Assembly: GCA_026008535.1 (NCBI GenBank)
Contig: BRKX01000007.1
Location: forward strand, 6,657,001 to 6,721,000
Direction: 5' to 3'
Source of the DNA: Perilla frutescens
Taxonomy: Eukaryota; Streptophyta; Magnoliopsida; Lamiales; Lamiaceae
DNA length: 64,000 nt
The notes beneath the pieces were generated by a model, which saw only the letters and a list, made by a program, of their open reading frames with translations, was not told where the DNA came from and did no database searches. Made by a program: the position numbers and the translations under genes. This document shows positions 1 through 10,302 of the stretch, one piece after another (within the stretch, counting starts at the first letter, position 1; every line of letters begins with the position of its first letter).

Positions 1-2565
1 ACTACATTTCCAAATATCTCTTTCTTAAATAATTAATCTTTCAAGTCTTGTAACTTTGCTCGAAATACTCTTGATGTTGAATCCAGACGATCTTGAGCTG
101 TTTGCCCGACATGTAATTTTTCTTGCATTTCCTTCCACTCTGGATTGCAAGTCATTGTAACAAATAAATCTGGCTTACCAAATTTTTGTACTAATGCCAA
201 TGCATCAAGATATCTACGTCTCATATCTCTGGGACCACCAATAAATATTACAGGAAGAACAATTCTTTTACCAATTTCTTTTCCTTTCAATTCTCCTTTG
301 AAGACACTATTCACAATTCCTTGATACAATTCAGCTCTCATATTTGATTGGTTTTGTCGGAAAAAATCTAATCTTGTCGTCTCCAATTTTATATACATAT
401 CAACTATGAACTGTTGTAATAGTCTCCCTGCTAATAAAAGTATAGATTACATAGGATTTCTTATTTATAGCTTGTAGCATGCATATTCTCTACATGAGAT
501 ATTTTTATCACTTTGCTTCCTCAAAACTGTAAATTAAATAGAATATAATAAAATTAAAAAATTGAAGCGATCGTTCCACAAAATAATTTTAAATCACTTA
601 AATATGCACACAATTAAGGTTTCGGACATGGGATAACTAAACAATTGTAGCCTATTGTTTTTTTTTTTTTTCATTTTGCCCTTTTATTTTCTAAGTTAGT
701 TTATGCTCATTATTAGTAATTTAAAAGTTTTTTTAATAAAAAAATAATGAATGATGCACCTTCACTCCATGGTTAAAAAAATTAATATACATACCTTGTT
801 CTTTAGATATGACATCGTATGCACTACTAATTCTTGATAGGGGGAAAACATTATTAAGATCCATGTTGGGAACTGAAACATATTTTAAGTATAAAAATAA
901 ACAAATAAATTAAATTTATAAATATGATTATATAAAAAGTAAACAATCTTATCATTACAATGTAATAAATATAGGACATACCATTATCGGTGATAGACTT
1001 TGTGCATATTGCAGTGGGTCATAACATCCATAATAATGTTTTATTCTGTGTCTCTCGCCGGAATGAGCATGAACTACAATATCTCGCTCCAATGGAATGT
1101 TATCATTATTTTCTTCAACCCATATAGCTATAACTTGATCTGCTTCTCATATATTTGAATTTTTCAATTTATTCATTCTGTTCTCAACCTCAGTTCCCGT
1201 CTCAAAAAAGTATAATTGAAAAACACCTGGACTTGTATTATTAGGGATCAATCTTGGAAGATCATGATAAACATTCCTTGTGCTCGAAAAGAATACACTC
1301 CTCGTCTTGCAGATGCCAATTCTTTATCCAATGTTACACCAAATGAAGTAAATGAAAATATAAGTTGTATGGGTGAATATTTCTTCGAAAATCTATAGCC
1401 TCTTGTGATTCAGAAGTAAACAATTCGTACAATTCATCAGGAACTTGAAAATATGCAAGTTGAATTTTTCCATTATCACAACATAAAGTAGGAGGCTCAT
1501 ACTCAAATCTTACAGCACTACAATGATTGCAATCAGACACTTTTTTTAATTCATGTAGTTCTCAAGTTAAAAATCCAGAAAGTGATGAACCTAAAATAAG
1601 AAAAAATAGACATGCTTAATCAAAACTTTTTCATCATATATATATATATATATATAATATTTCAAATTAAGAAATTACTTACCATTTGATTTATGTGAAA
1701 CGACGTCATCTGTTAAAATAAATGTAGTATTTCTATTTCTTCGATTTTTCTTAGCTTGATCTATTCTTTATTGCCTTTGTATGGTATTTAAATTAGAATA
1801 TTTTCTTTTCATTTGTAGATTTCTTGTTTGTCTATAGACATCAGCAGCTGTACAAGAAAAAAAATATTTAATCACATTCAAATTAAAATGTAATGTTGTA
1901 ATTGATTAAATTTAAATGTGGTATCTAATTTAAAAATGGTGAAAAGAGTGTCCACCTAATTACTATTAGATGAATCTAGAAGATGACCTCAAATATTTTA
2001 TTACCTAACCAATATGTACTTTCATATGAGAATAGCTAATCCACATGCTCCAATTTATAACACCTCACCAAATAGAAAAAATAACAAAATTAAGAGAGTC
2101 TAAAATTGTTGAAATTAAATATAATTTAATCAATTAATGTCCCGGTGCAGGCTGCTAAGTTCAAGTTTCAAGATAATAACACAAACTGCAGATGTGATCG
2201 AAGTTTCATTCACCTCGAAATGGAATCCATCCCTCGCCCATAGCGTCGTTCCCCTCAATATAGACAAGAGCCGTCACCTAAATTCAATTTCTTTTATTTT
2301 ATTTTTTAATTTTAATTATATATGGTGTTTTTGTTCGCTATAAGACTAAAATATTAAAATTCTAACCCCATCGACATTATATAAAATAAACATCTATTAA
2401 ATAATAAATTAAACTTATCTTCCCTAAAAAAGCAACTAAATTTATTTAAATAATAAATAATTATCTCGAAAAAATAGAGTTCAATTACATCAAAATACGA
2501 TTTTAATAAATTTAAAATTTACCTGAGAATGAACTTGATGTGGACGATTCATTATGAATATTCAT
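1..2565 (-). mobile_element. Decayed Helitron coding region
   Basis: Several minus-strand segments read as the N-terminal part of a plant Helitron replicase-helicase, in the right order from high to low coordinates. A possible first exon is 2565-2523 (ATG, 14 codons, then a GT donor). It is followed by basic coding-like stretches near 1850-1690, then the clear segments at 1540-1334, 1290-1153, 1145-980 and 398-33. Stop codons, a frameshift and AT-rich non-coding gaps separate them. The helicase part is not here; if present it lies left of base 1. The terminal TC and the 3' hairpin-CTRR were not located, so both outer limits are uncertain. The family call rests on the conserved segments listed under the pseudogene entry. 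Confidence 0.75.
33..1540 (-). pseudogene. Helitron Rep N-terminal region, broken
   Basis: Four pieces are recognisable. 1540-1334 starts with a Cys/His pair (CNHC) and has the FEYEPP and CCDNGKIQLA stretches typical of the region before Helitron_like_N. 1290-1153 encodes a YSFRAQG-like motif, then shifts frame and continues as DLPRLIPNN and QLYFFETGTEVENRM. 1145-980 encodes AIWVEENN, RDIVVHAHSG, and HYYGCYDPLQYAQ. 398-33 encodes GKRIVLPVIFIGGPRDMRRRY and the FGKPDLFVTMTCNPEW motif of the Helitron_like_N domain (Rep of rolling-circle Helitrons). The frame break near 1250 and the non-coding gap 400-960 make it non-functional unless the gaps are introns. No other family fits this combination of motifs. 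Confidence 0.85.
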
Positions 2566-2753
2566 AATTGTGAAAATATCAAAATAATGAATGTATTATG
2601 TTGAAGTGATTGAATTTTCGTAACAATTGGCAATGAAATTTGTAAAGTGAGAATGGATTTCTGAACTATTATTGGTAACAATTAACAAGTTGAAATCCAA
2701 TGATTTATATAGATAATTTTAGAGTCCTATTATAATTAAGAGAAAAAGTGGCT

Positions 2754-2784
<31 letters not shown>

Positions 2785-4135
2785 ACTATGATCTTATATA
2801 TGACAACCATCACTCATACAAGAGGACCCACGACACACAAATAATTACAAATAATTAGATTTGACCAATGACCACTATGAATTTCCGTTTAGAAAAAAAA
2901 TATTGATTTTAATTTGCTCCAATCATAATGGTTTTTTATATGCATGAACTTATCCACAAAGGGATGTACTTTTTAATATAAAAAAATATACGTAAGTCTT
3001 CATTAATTTCAAATTACAAATAATTATTTATAAATAGTTAGATATATTATATTACCTTTTTACTCTTAAATTAAAGTGTAGATCATGGATATAATAGGCA
3101 AAACATATTTTGTAAAACATATCCATACTTTTTATATAGGTATAGGTATAGGTTACAAAATAATGCACACCGTTTTTCCTGCTTTAACAAAAATACCCAC
3201 AATCGATTTTTCTTGCAATTGATCACATGCTAATAAGTTGCTCCTCCAAGAAGCATCTGACATTGAAATAAAAAGATGAACAAGCGGTTCAATTTTTTTT
3301 CGAAGACAGTCAAATATATGGCAAATTATTCACATGTCGATCAATTGCCGGAAAAATTGATTGGGGTATTTTTGTTAAAACAAAGAAATATTGGGAATTT
3401 TTTTATAATTATTCAAAATTGGATTATTTTTGTTAAAACATCTCAATGTTGGAATTAATTAAATTGTAATGATTGCACTTCTTTCATCCAATGAGAAAGG
3501 ATTTTGGACTGCTATATTTGTCTTGTTTTGCTGAGATAAATAAGGACATATTATTATTGAGTGGTCAAGAAAGAGAAACCCTTTTCCAATGGGGCTTGTC
3601 TGTACCATTAACATGTAAGTCTTGTATCAAAGCGGGAAAAAAAAACTATTTTAATAATATAAAATATCATGTTTATTTTACTGAAAAGTACTAGTAATTT
3701 TTTTTTTTAAAAAGACGGTGACATTAATTTTTGTAATTATTACTATTTTTTTAATTAAACAAAGTATCACTCCAGTAATAAAAAAATATCATTTCTAATA
3801 CTAAAAATATCCATCTCATATAAGGCTTAGATACAACGAGTTTCCACGCGTATTTGCTTTGAAAAAGTAAAATCAAAGTTGATAGAAACACGAATACTGT
3901 AACTTACATAAAGAAAAAAAAATCTTTAGTCATCTTGGTAGAGTTAACTTTACTCTTCCATATTTTCTTAAAACATTACACACCTCACATGGACAAAAAT
4001 TTAATTTAATTTACACATGAGTGTGAGTAGAGTTTTTTTTGCCTTTCCGGTAAGTAGAGTTATAAATGTGTAGGCGTGGGAAGGGAGAGAGGTGAACAAG
4101 TAACAGTGTTTGATAGATAAATTGTTGGATTAATT
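2566..4135. other. Intergenic AT-rich DNA, no gene seen
   Basis: No frame shows a convincing coding pattern; the short ORFs have biased composition and no recognisable motif. A (TAA)n run lies at about 2757-2783. The rest is AT-rich single-copy-looking DNA with homopolymer runs. Confidence 0.6.
2757..2783. repeat. (TAA)n microsatellite
   Basis: A perfect trinucleotide run of about nine units of TAA, ending in AAACTATG. Confidence 0.9.
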
Positions 4136-4640
4136 CAAAATTCCTGTTACATTTCTATGTGTTTCACTATAAAATTTATTATAAAATAAAAATTAATTAT
4201 ATCATAAATAATCAGAGTGAATATTTATCAATAAAAAAAATGAATTTAAAAAGTTAAAATTTTTAATTTTGAATTAATCAACCATAATAATGCATTATCA
4301 ATTGAAAAGTGACAATTAAATACTAAAAAATATAAAGCAAAATTATATAAGACTAGAAATAGAAAATAAGCCTAAAACTAAAATTTAGCCCGAACATAAA
4401 TAACCCAACCCCCAACGAGATCCGTCGAACTCAATATCAAGGTTCTTCAAGGCCTTCAAACACGCAAGAAATTATCTATTGCACATTCTGCGTTGCATGC
4501 TCTATTGCACATTATATGTTTTTTTTTAGTTCTTTTTCATTTTTATCTTCGATATTCTATTTCTTGTATTTAAGTTTAATTTTACACTTGCTATTTAAAC
4601 TTCACCCTACCCAATTGCTTGATCCATATTTGGTTAATAC
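4136..4640. repeat. Dispersed MITE-like family, copy 1 (composite)
   Basis: The left part (about 4136-4335) begins with a CCTGTTACATTTCTATG-like end followed by TTTCACTATAAAATTTA and an AAAATAAAAATTAATTAT block. The same block recurs near 6276 and at 63749 onward. The right part (about 4465-4625) has the CTATTGCACAT end and the TTTTACACTTGC(T)ATTTA block that form the arms of the element in the glucanase intron (8021-8380). The two parts may be a single large copy or two neighbouring fragments. No TSD could be fixed. Confidence 0.55.
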
Positions 4641-6275
4641 AAAATATTAAACTACAATTACAACTTACAAGCATCTTAGATAACAAAAGAATCATCATCA
4701 TATAACATAGTATGTAAGACACTAGATAATCGTATGTTAAAGCAATATAAAATAAGAAAAAAAAAACTATTACGAAGTTTAAAAATAACTCAAGAATTTA
4801 TGTTGACATCCAACAACCTAAACATACACTAATTAATCAAACAAAAAAAGCATTGTAGTATAAAAATAATCTAGTACTTAATAATAGCAAAATAATATAT
4901 TATGACACTAAATATTTCAACAAATTAAAACAAAGCATTTCAAAGAGAAAAAAGCATCATAATTCACAAAAAAAAAAAAAAAATCTGACCTGTAAAAAGA
5001 ACAGAAGGATATCACTAAATATCTATTAAAGTGCGCTCATAGTAGACTGACTAATTAATCCTAAACAGTTATTTTTTCAATTAAAAATGCTCATAATAAC
5101 ATTCTTCACGTACATCACATACATATTTTATTTTACTTTAATTAAACGAAAAAAGGCATGCATGATCTCATATCTCAGACAAAAATACATGCACATATAT
5201 AATATATATACAAAATGGTAAGCATATTTTAATGCAATAATGCATTTTTAAAGTGCACAATTTTTTTTAAAGGAATAAAGTGGACTTATTCTCTTCTTTT
5301 TGCCAACTAAAGGACTAAAAGGTTCTTTGGGACGATTATGCCCTTCAGAATTTTGGTAGCATTTACCGGTTTTAATTGGGACTTGACTCATAGAATGATC
5401 TAATTATGAGAAAATTCTATAACTTAAAGCATGTGAGGATACTATATATCCTATCGATCACAAACATCACAACACGTCAACAAATGTAGTACTTATTCAT
5501 GCGTTGTAGAATTCCCCGTAATTCTGTTGGCACGAGTAACGATAATACAACCTGATTTTGAAAGCATATGTGTGAAAAATTGTAACGTTGCACACTTTCA
5601 TATATGGTCATCGGATCCCATATTTCAAAAAGTCTTAATTAATCTTAATATTGGGAGAGAAGAATAAAAGGGCCAATCCTTTTTCAATGTGGAATTAGTC
5701 CCATTCATAAAAAGTAAAAGCAATTGACAGAAATACTCCTACTCAAAACCGAAAAAGAAGAACATATAAAGTTTGCACATTAGAATTCATGTATTCCGAG
5801 TGGGTACGTTAAAGTACACCTAATTTGAGTTTTTCAAATTGATAATATTTGATGTATGATATATAAAAAAGAATATCAACAGTATATTAACATTCTACCA
5901 AAAATCACTCCCGCCATCCACTTTGTTTTAGTTCTCGATCTTCACATTGATTACATATGAAACATCACTTGTAAATATTAGATTGTGTGTGCTTTAGAAA
6001 ACTTAAGTCATTTCGTTGCTTTATGCATTATATTTTCATAGATGCATGCTTCTTAAACTCATGAATAATTCATCATCAGCTCCCAGGATCGTCTAGCGGT
6101 ATTGGTCTGATTCGAATTTGTCATATTTGGCCTCAAACTTACATCATTCAACTACTGGACCATCTCCAAGAGGATGAAACAACTTTTGAAAAACAATTTT
6201 TTCTATGTTTATTATTGTGTAGAGACATACAATTGAGGAGTATGACTATCCATATGTAAAAATCACAGAGTTGAA
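4641..6275. other. Intergenic DNA, partly duplicated at 27.5 kb
   Basis: No coding signal. The stretch around 5190-5300 (GCACATATATAATATATA, then AAGCATATTTTAATGCA, then GGAATAAAGTGGACTTATTCTCTTC) matches, with decay, 27500-27625 in the same order. This suggests an old duplication of the region upstream of the glucanase gene. A short stretch at about 6085-6125 (GTCTAGCGGTATTGG, then GATTCGAAT) resembles a tRNA-type A/B-box remnant, but it is too short to call. Confidence 0.45.
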
Positions 6276-6560
6276 ATTTTCTGTTGCACTTTTTCATGTT
6301 TCACTATCAAATTTATGATTTTAGTAATATTTATTATAAAATAAAAATTAATTATAATACAAGTAATCATAGTCAACATGTATCAACACAAAAATGAATG
6401 AAAAAAAAAATATAAACCATAATTTTGAAAACAATATATAATAATGAATTGTTCATTGAAAATTGAAAATTAAATATTAAAAAATAATTATAAACACAGT
6501 GTGGTGAACCCTAAGAAACAATCATATAAAATTAAACTAAATCACAACAAAATAAAATTG
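6276..6560. repeat. Dispersed MITE-like family, copy 2
   Basis: Starts with a GAAATTTTCTGTTGCACTTT-type end, then TTTCACTATCAAATTTATGA, the TTTAGTAATATTTATTATAAA block and the AATTAAATATTAAAAAATAATTATAAAC block, ending near GTGAACCCTAA. The same blocks occur in this order in the copy that runs off the right edge of the window. Confidence 0.55.
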
Positions 6561-6852
6561 AAGAAAAAAATACATGAAAAACTTATAATTTGAAAGTACA
6601 AGACGGAGTGTAACACAAATAGTACAATAGGAAATTTCATGTGAATATAACAAGCATATTTTACAGGTTTAATGATTGGATGTATGATTTCTTTCAATTT
6701 AATTTGATTCCATCCATGTTTCTATGAGATTAGTTTAGCGGGCCAGTAAACAGAATTAATCTCTTTTTCTTTTTTAAACTTTTGAGATAATATAAAAATT
6801 CCAATTACACTAATTTAATCGCATTATTATTATGCGCTCTCCAAGTGGAAAC

Positions 6853-6928
6853 CAGTGACAGTGGCAGAGCCAGAAATTTTATTCAGGGGGGCCAACTTAT
6901 AACAACATACACCTAAGTAGTAGTAGTA

Positions 6929-6989
<61 letters not shown>

Positions 6990-7597
6990 GTTAATGTATA
7001 ATAATTTTGATAAAAGTTAATATATTTTTTAATTATGTTTCAACATTAAAAAATCAATTGGTTAACAAAATTATAAAATCGTACATCATTTTTTTAATAA
7101 CTTTCAATTGGCTATGTAATTTTCTCATTTAAAATTGGTTGTGTTATAATAATGCTCTCATAGTTAGAACATATAACTCAACATATTTAAGCAAAAGAAT
7201 AAACTGTGAATCATAAATGCAATAAAAATTAACTTTAAAAGACCCAAATTGAGAATTTAAAAAAAAAAAAAAACACACACACACACACACAAGCATAGGA
7301 CTACACAAAATATAAATAAAAAACACACAAGCATAGAACTAAACAAAATATAAAGTGAGTATATGTAAATTTTAAGTAAATCTTAATTAATTTTTAAATC
7401 TATATGATAAATTTAATAATAAAAAGTGAGAATGATAAATATATAAGGACACTTAGTAGCATAAAAGTGGTGCATGAAATTTAAATTTGTTAAACTTGTT
7501 AAAATTTTAAATTAAATATTTAAACTACTATATTAAATTTAATCTTTTAAGTGAGGGGGGCCATGGCCCCCTTGGCCCCTCGGTAGCTCCGCCTCTG
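6853..7597. mobile_element. Non-autonomous hAT-type element (745 bp)
   Basis: The element is bounded by a perfect 8-bp direct repeat GTGGAAAC (6845-6852 and 7598-7605), the TSD size of hAT transposons. Its ends are inverted: left CAGTGACAGTGGCAGAGCC, right GGTAGCTCCGCCTCTG, i.e. the CAG-GGCGGAGC type end common in plant hAT MITEs. The interior is AT-rich with a long (TAA)n run (about 6919-6989) and a (CA)n run (7274-7290), and has no transposase. Its right end lies 13 bp upstream of the TATA box of the glucanase gene. Confidence 0.9.
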
Positions 7598-7610
7598 GTG
7601 GAAACATCCC

Positions 7611-7617
7611 TATAAAT
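7611..7617 (+). promoter_or_regulatory. TATA box of the glucanase gene
   Basis: TATAAAT within CCCTATAAATAGG, 83 bp upstream of the ATG at 7700 on the same strand. Sequence and spacing suit a plant TATA box. It directly follows the hAT TSD, so the older upstream promoter has been displaced by about 750 bp. Confidence 0.7.
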
Positions 7618-7699
7618 AGGAGTTAATGGGAGATGAGTTGTTCATCGCACAGGAAATTAAAGCATTTAATTATCTGATAATTGTTATTTCCCGATCTCC

Positions 7700-9567
7700 A
7701 TGGCTACTACAGCAACACTCACATTGCTCCTGCTCATCGTCACCTCTCTTGATTTCACAGGTGCGTACATTCTGTGCTCTCTCTCTCTCTCTCTCTCTCC
7801 TTTAAATTTTATAATATGTACATATATACGCCACTAACTAATTAAATTCGACAATTCATATACTTCATCCCTTTCTAAATAAGTGTTATTCCTATCACTT
7901 TAGTTTTATTTCACAAATAGTATCATTGTATACAATTGAGCTGAGGTGCAAAATTCACATTTTTCTCACATTCATCCTTATTTAATGAATTCAAACATTT
8001 TGATTTGCAGCTGAAATTCTCTATTGCACATGTGTGTTGCATTTTATATTGCACACTCGATTATTTTAGTTTTTTTTTTTCAATTTTTTTCTTCGATTTC
8101 AATATCTTACGTCTTAGTTTCATTTTACACTTATTATTTAGGATTCATGGTACCCAATTAGAATGTATTATATTTTTTTATATTTAATTTTTAACTTTTA
8201 GTTATTAATTAAATATTTGAAAAAGTAAATATTAAACAGTTATATTTAACCCTAATTGGGTATGATGAACTCTAATTAACAAGTGTAAATTAAAGAAAAG
8301 TAGAATAAATTGAAATATATTAAAGAAAAATTAAAAAAATCGAGTGCGCAATATGGAATGCAATGTCAAATTTGCAATAGACGATTCTGTATGTCCTATC
8401 ATACTATTTTAATGTATTCATATTGTATAAAATAATTTGATTACTTTATTAATAATACGTGTGTATTTATCTAAATTCTAAAATGAGACTTGTTCCAAAA
8501 TGGGGTAAGTGATGTGAACAATATATGCAGCTGGTCAGGTAGGTGTCTGTTTCGGAAGACTGGGAAATAATTTACCCGGCGTGCAAAGAACTATAGCTCT
8601 ATACAAGAAATACAACATTCGAAGAATGAGACTGTACGACCCCCACCCCCCTACTCTCCGAGCTCTCTCCGGCACCGGCATTCGGCTCATGCTCGGCGTT
8701 CCCGACGACCATCTCCAAGGTCTTGCCAATTGCCCCCAGGCTGCAACTGACTGGGTCCGCACCAACATCCTACGCTACCCGAACGTCACGTTCAGGCACA
8801 TTGCTGTGGGGAACGAAATCGAGCCCGAGTCGAACCTCGCCCCATTCGTTCTCCCAGCAATGCAGAATATCTACCGAGCCATCCGCGCAGCGAGGCTGGG
8901 AAGGCAGATCAGAGTGTCCACTTCTATCAGAACAGATCTTCTTGAAAAATCGTTTCCGCCGCAGGATGGGGTGTTCAAATGCAGTGTAAATTGGTACATT
9001 AGGCCAATAATTGAGTTCTTGAGGGACACTCGCACACCTCTGCTCGCCAATATTTACCCTTACTTCGCCTACATGCAAGACAGGAAGAACATCAACCTCT
9101 CCTATGCCCTTCTCCAGCCCAACAGCGGCGTCATCGCCAACGGCGTCTATTACGACAACCTCTACTACGCAATCCTCGACGCCGTCGATGCAGCCATGGA
9201 GAAGATTCTTGTTGCTTCGCCCAGATTATTTTCAATTTTTTCCGAGCAAGAAAAGGACGGTGATTCAGGAAACACAGGTGCGAAAGGGTCGGAGACTGGT
9301 TGGTCAACCGAGGGGGGAGGCCATGTCAACACGACAGGTGTTAACGATGGGCCTATGAACACGGCTGAAAACGCAAGAATCTACAACAACAATTTGATGC
9401 GCATCGTGAAGAAAGGAACCCCGAGAAGGCCTAACAGCCGTTTAGAAACGTACATATTTGCTATGTACGATGAAAATCTGAAGCCCGGCCCGGCGTATGA
9501 GAGGCATTTCGGGATCTTTCTGCCCAGCGGCAACGGCCAACCCAAATATCCGCTCCGTTTTCGCTAG
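7700..9567 (+). CDS. Glucan endo-1,3-beta-glucosidase, GH17, secreted
   Basis: Two exons, 7700-7760 and 8531-9567, join in frame (phase 1) to 365 residues. The intron starts GTGCGT and ends ATATGCAG. An intron just after the signal-peptide exon is usual for plant GH17 beta-1,3-glucanases. Residues 1-21 form a hydrophobic signal peptide. The mature start GQVGVCFGRLGNNLP, then MRLYDP, LMLGVP, AVGNEI (general acid Glu about 116), LLANIYPYFAY, SETGW (nucleophile Glu about 265) and YIFAMYDENLKPG are the family landmarks in order. These enzymes hydrolyse beta-1,3-glucan of callose or fungal walls in the apoplast. Oddities: about 24 extra Ser/Gly/Asp-rich residues (about 240-263) lie just before the nucleophile, the usual GWPS is GWST, and the following loop is about a dozen residues longer than usual. 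Both catalytic Glu are kept, so activity is possible but unproven. The length is slightly above the family's usual size. The start is the first ATG after the TATA box. Confidence 0.9.
8021..8380. mobile_element. Long-inverted-repeat MITE in glucanase intron
   Basis: Arms of about 140 bp are inverted copies. The left begins CTATTGCACATGTGTG and runs through TTTTACACTTATTATTTAGG to CCCAATTAGAATG. The right is its reverse complement, ending ATTTGCAATAG. It lies wholly inside intron 1 of the GH17 gene. Related sequence is at about 4465-4625, and the centre (AACCCTAATTGGGT) also occurs at the right edge of the window (63987-64000). The TSD is not clear. Confidence 0.75.
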
Positions 9568-9972
9568 CTAGCTAGCTAGTATGATTTTATTTATTATTAT
9601 TTTTTTACGCGAGTGTGAGTGTGATCATGTGTTTGGTAACTTTGTTTTCTTTTATTCCAACCATTGGATTGTTGTCACGTTTATTTAAAATAAATGTGCC
9701 CCGAATAAATTTGGAAAAATAGATCTGGTTCTGCTCCATTAATGTAGTGTCTATCTGGGATTGAAGTTTGATCAAGATTATTATCGTAATTAATATTAAT
9801 GTTGTGGTGTGCATTATATTTTTACATGAATAATTATACGCATCAAGTCTGCAAGTTGATGGACTAAAAATAAATAAATTTCCCAGAAAATACTGATAAT
9901 GATGATACAATACTTTTAAAAAATTAATCATATATTCATATATAAAGTAATGTTACCGTACATTCAAAGCGA
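9568..9972. other. Glucanase 3' UTR and intergenic DNA
   Basis: Begins with a (TAGC) run right at the stop codon. The minus-strand ORF at 9931-9605 is low-complexity Ile/Leu-rich and looks like chance. Confidence 0.5.
9689..9709 (+). terminator. Possible poly(A) signals of glucanase gene
   Basis: Two AATAAA hexamers (9689-9694 and 9704-9709) follow the stop codon by about 120-140 bp on the coding strand, a normal 3' UTR distance. In AT-rich DNA they could be chance. Confidence 0.35.
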
Positions 9973-9988
9973 GCATGTAATGTTATTT

Positions 9989-10107
9989 TTTAATTTTTTT
10001 TTTTACTCACACACCCGACCTGTCGTATTGAGGAAATTCGAACCCGTGATCTTTGGTCTCCAAGCAACCTCACTCCACCACTAGGCCATCCCTATCGGGA
10101 CTACCAT
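9989..10107 (-). mobile_element. tRNA-derived SINE with 16-bp TSD
   Basis: On the minus strand the head reads GGGATGGCCTAGTGGTGGAG (pol III A box) followed by GGGTTCGAATTTCC (B box), then TCGGGTGTGTGAGT and a homopolymer tail. It is flanked by the direct repeat GCATGTAATGTTATTT (9973-9988 and 10108-10123), the mark of LINE-machinery insertion. A related copy is at 62643-62746. Confidence 0.88.
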
Positions 10108-10302
10108 GCATGTAATGTTATTTGACTTTGAAATAGGGATGCTCATCCAAATATCATATCCACACCTGTATAACTTTCATTCTATGCATATATGTGTGTG
10201 TGGGGTCCTACCCATTACTTTGTCCATATTAAGTTTATATATAATTCTTTCTCTTGGGGATTAAAGTCGAAAGAGTCATTCTCAATTTGTAGATACTATC
10301 GG

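Noticed and set aside
6082..6125. tRNA-like A/B box pair
   Set aside because: The spacing is too short for a tRNA or intact SINE head.
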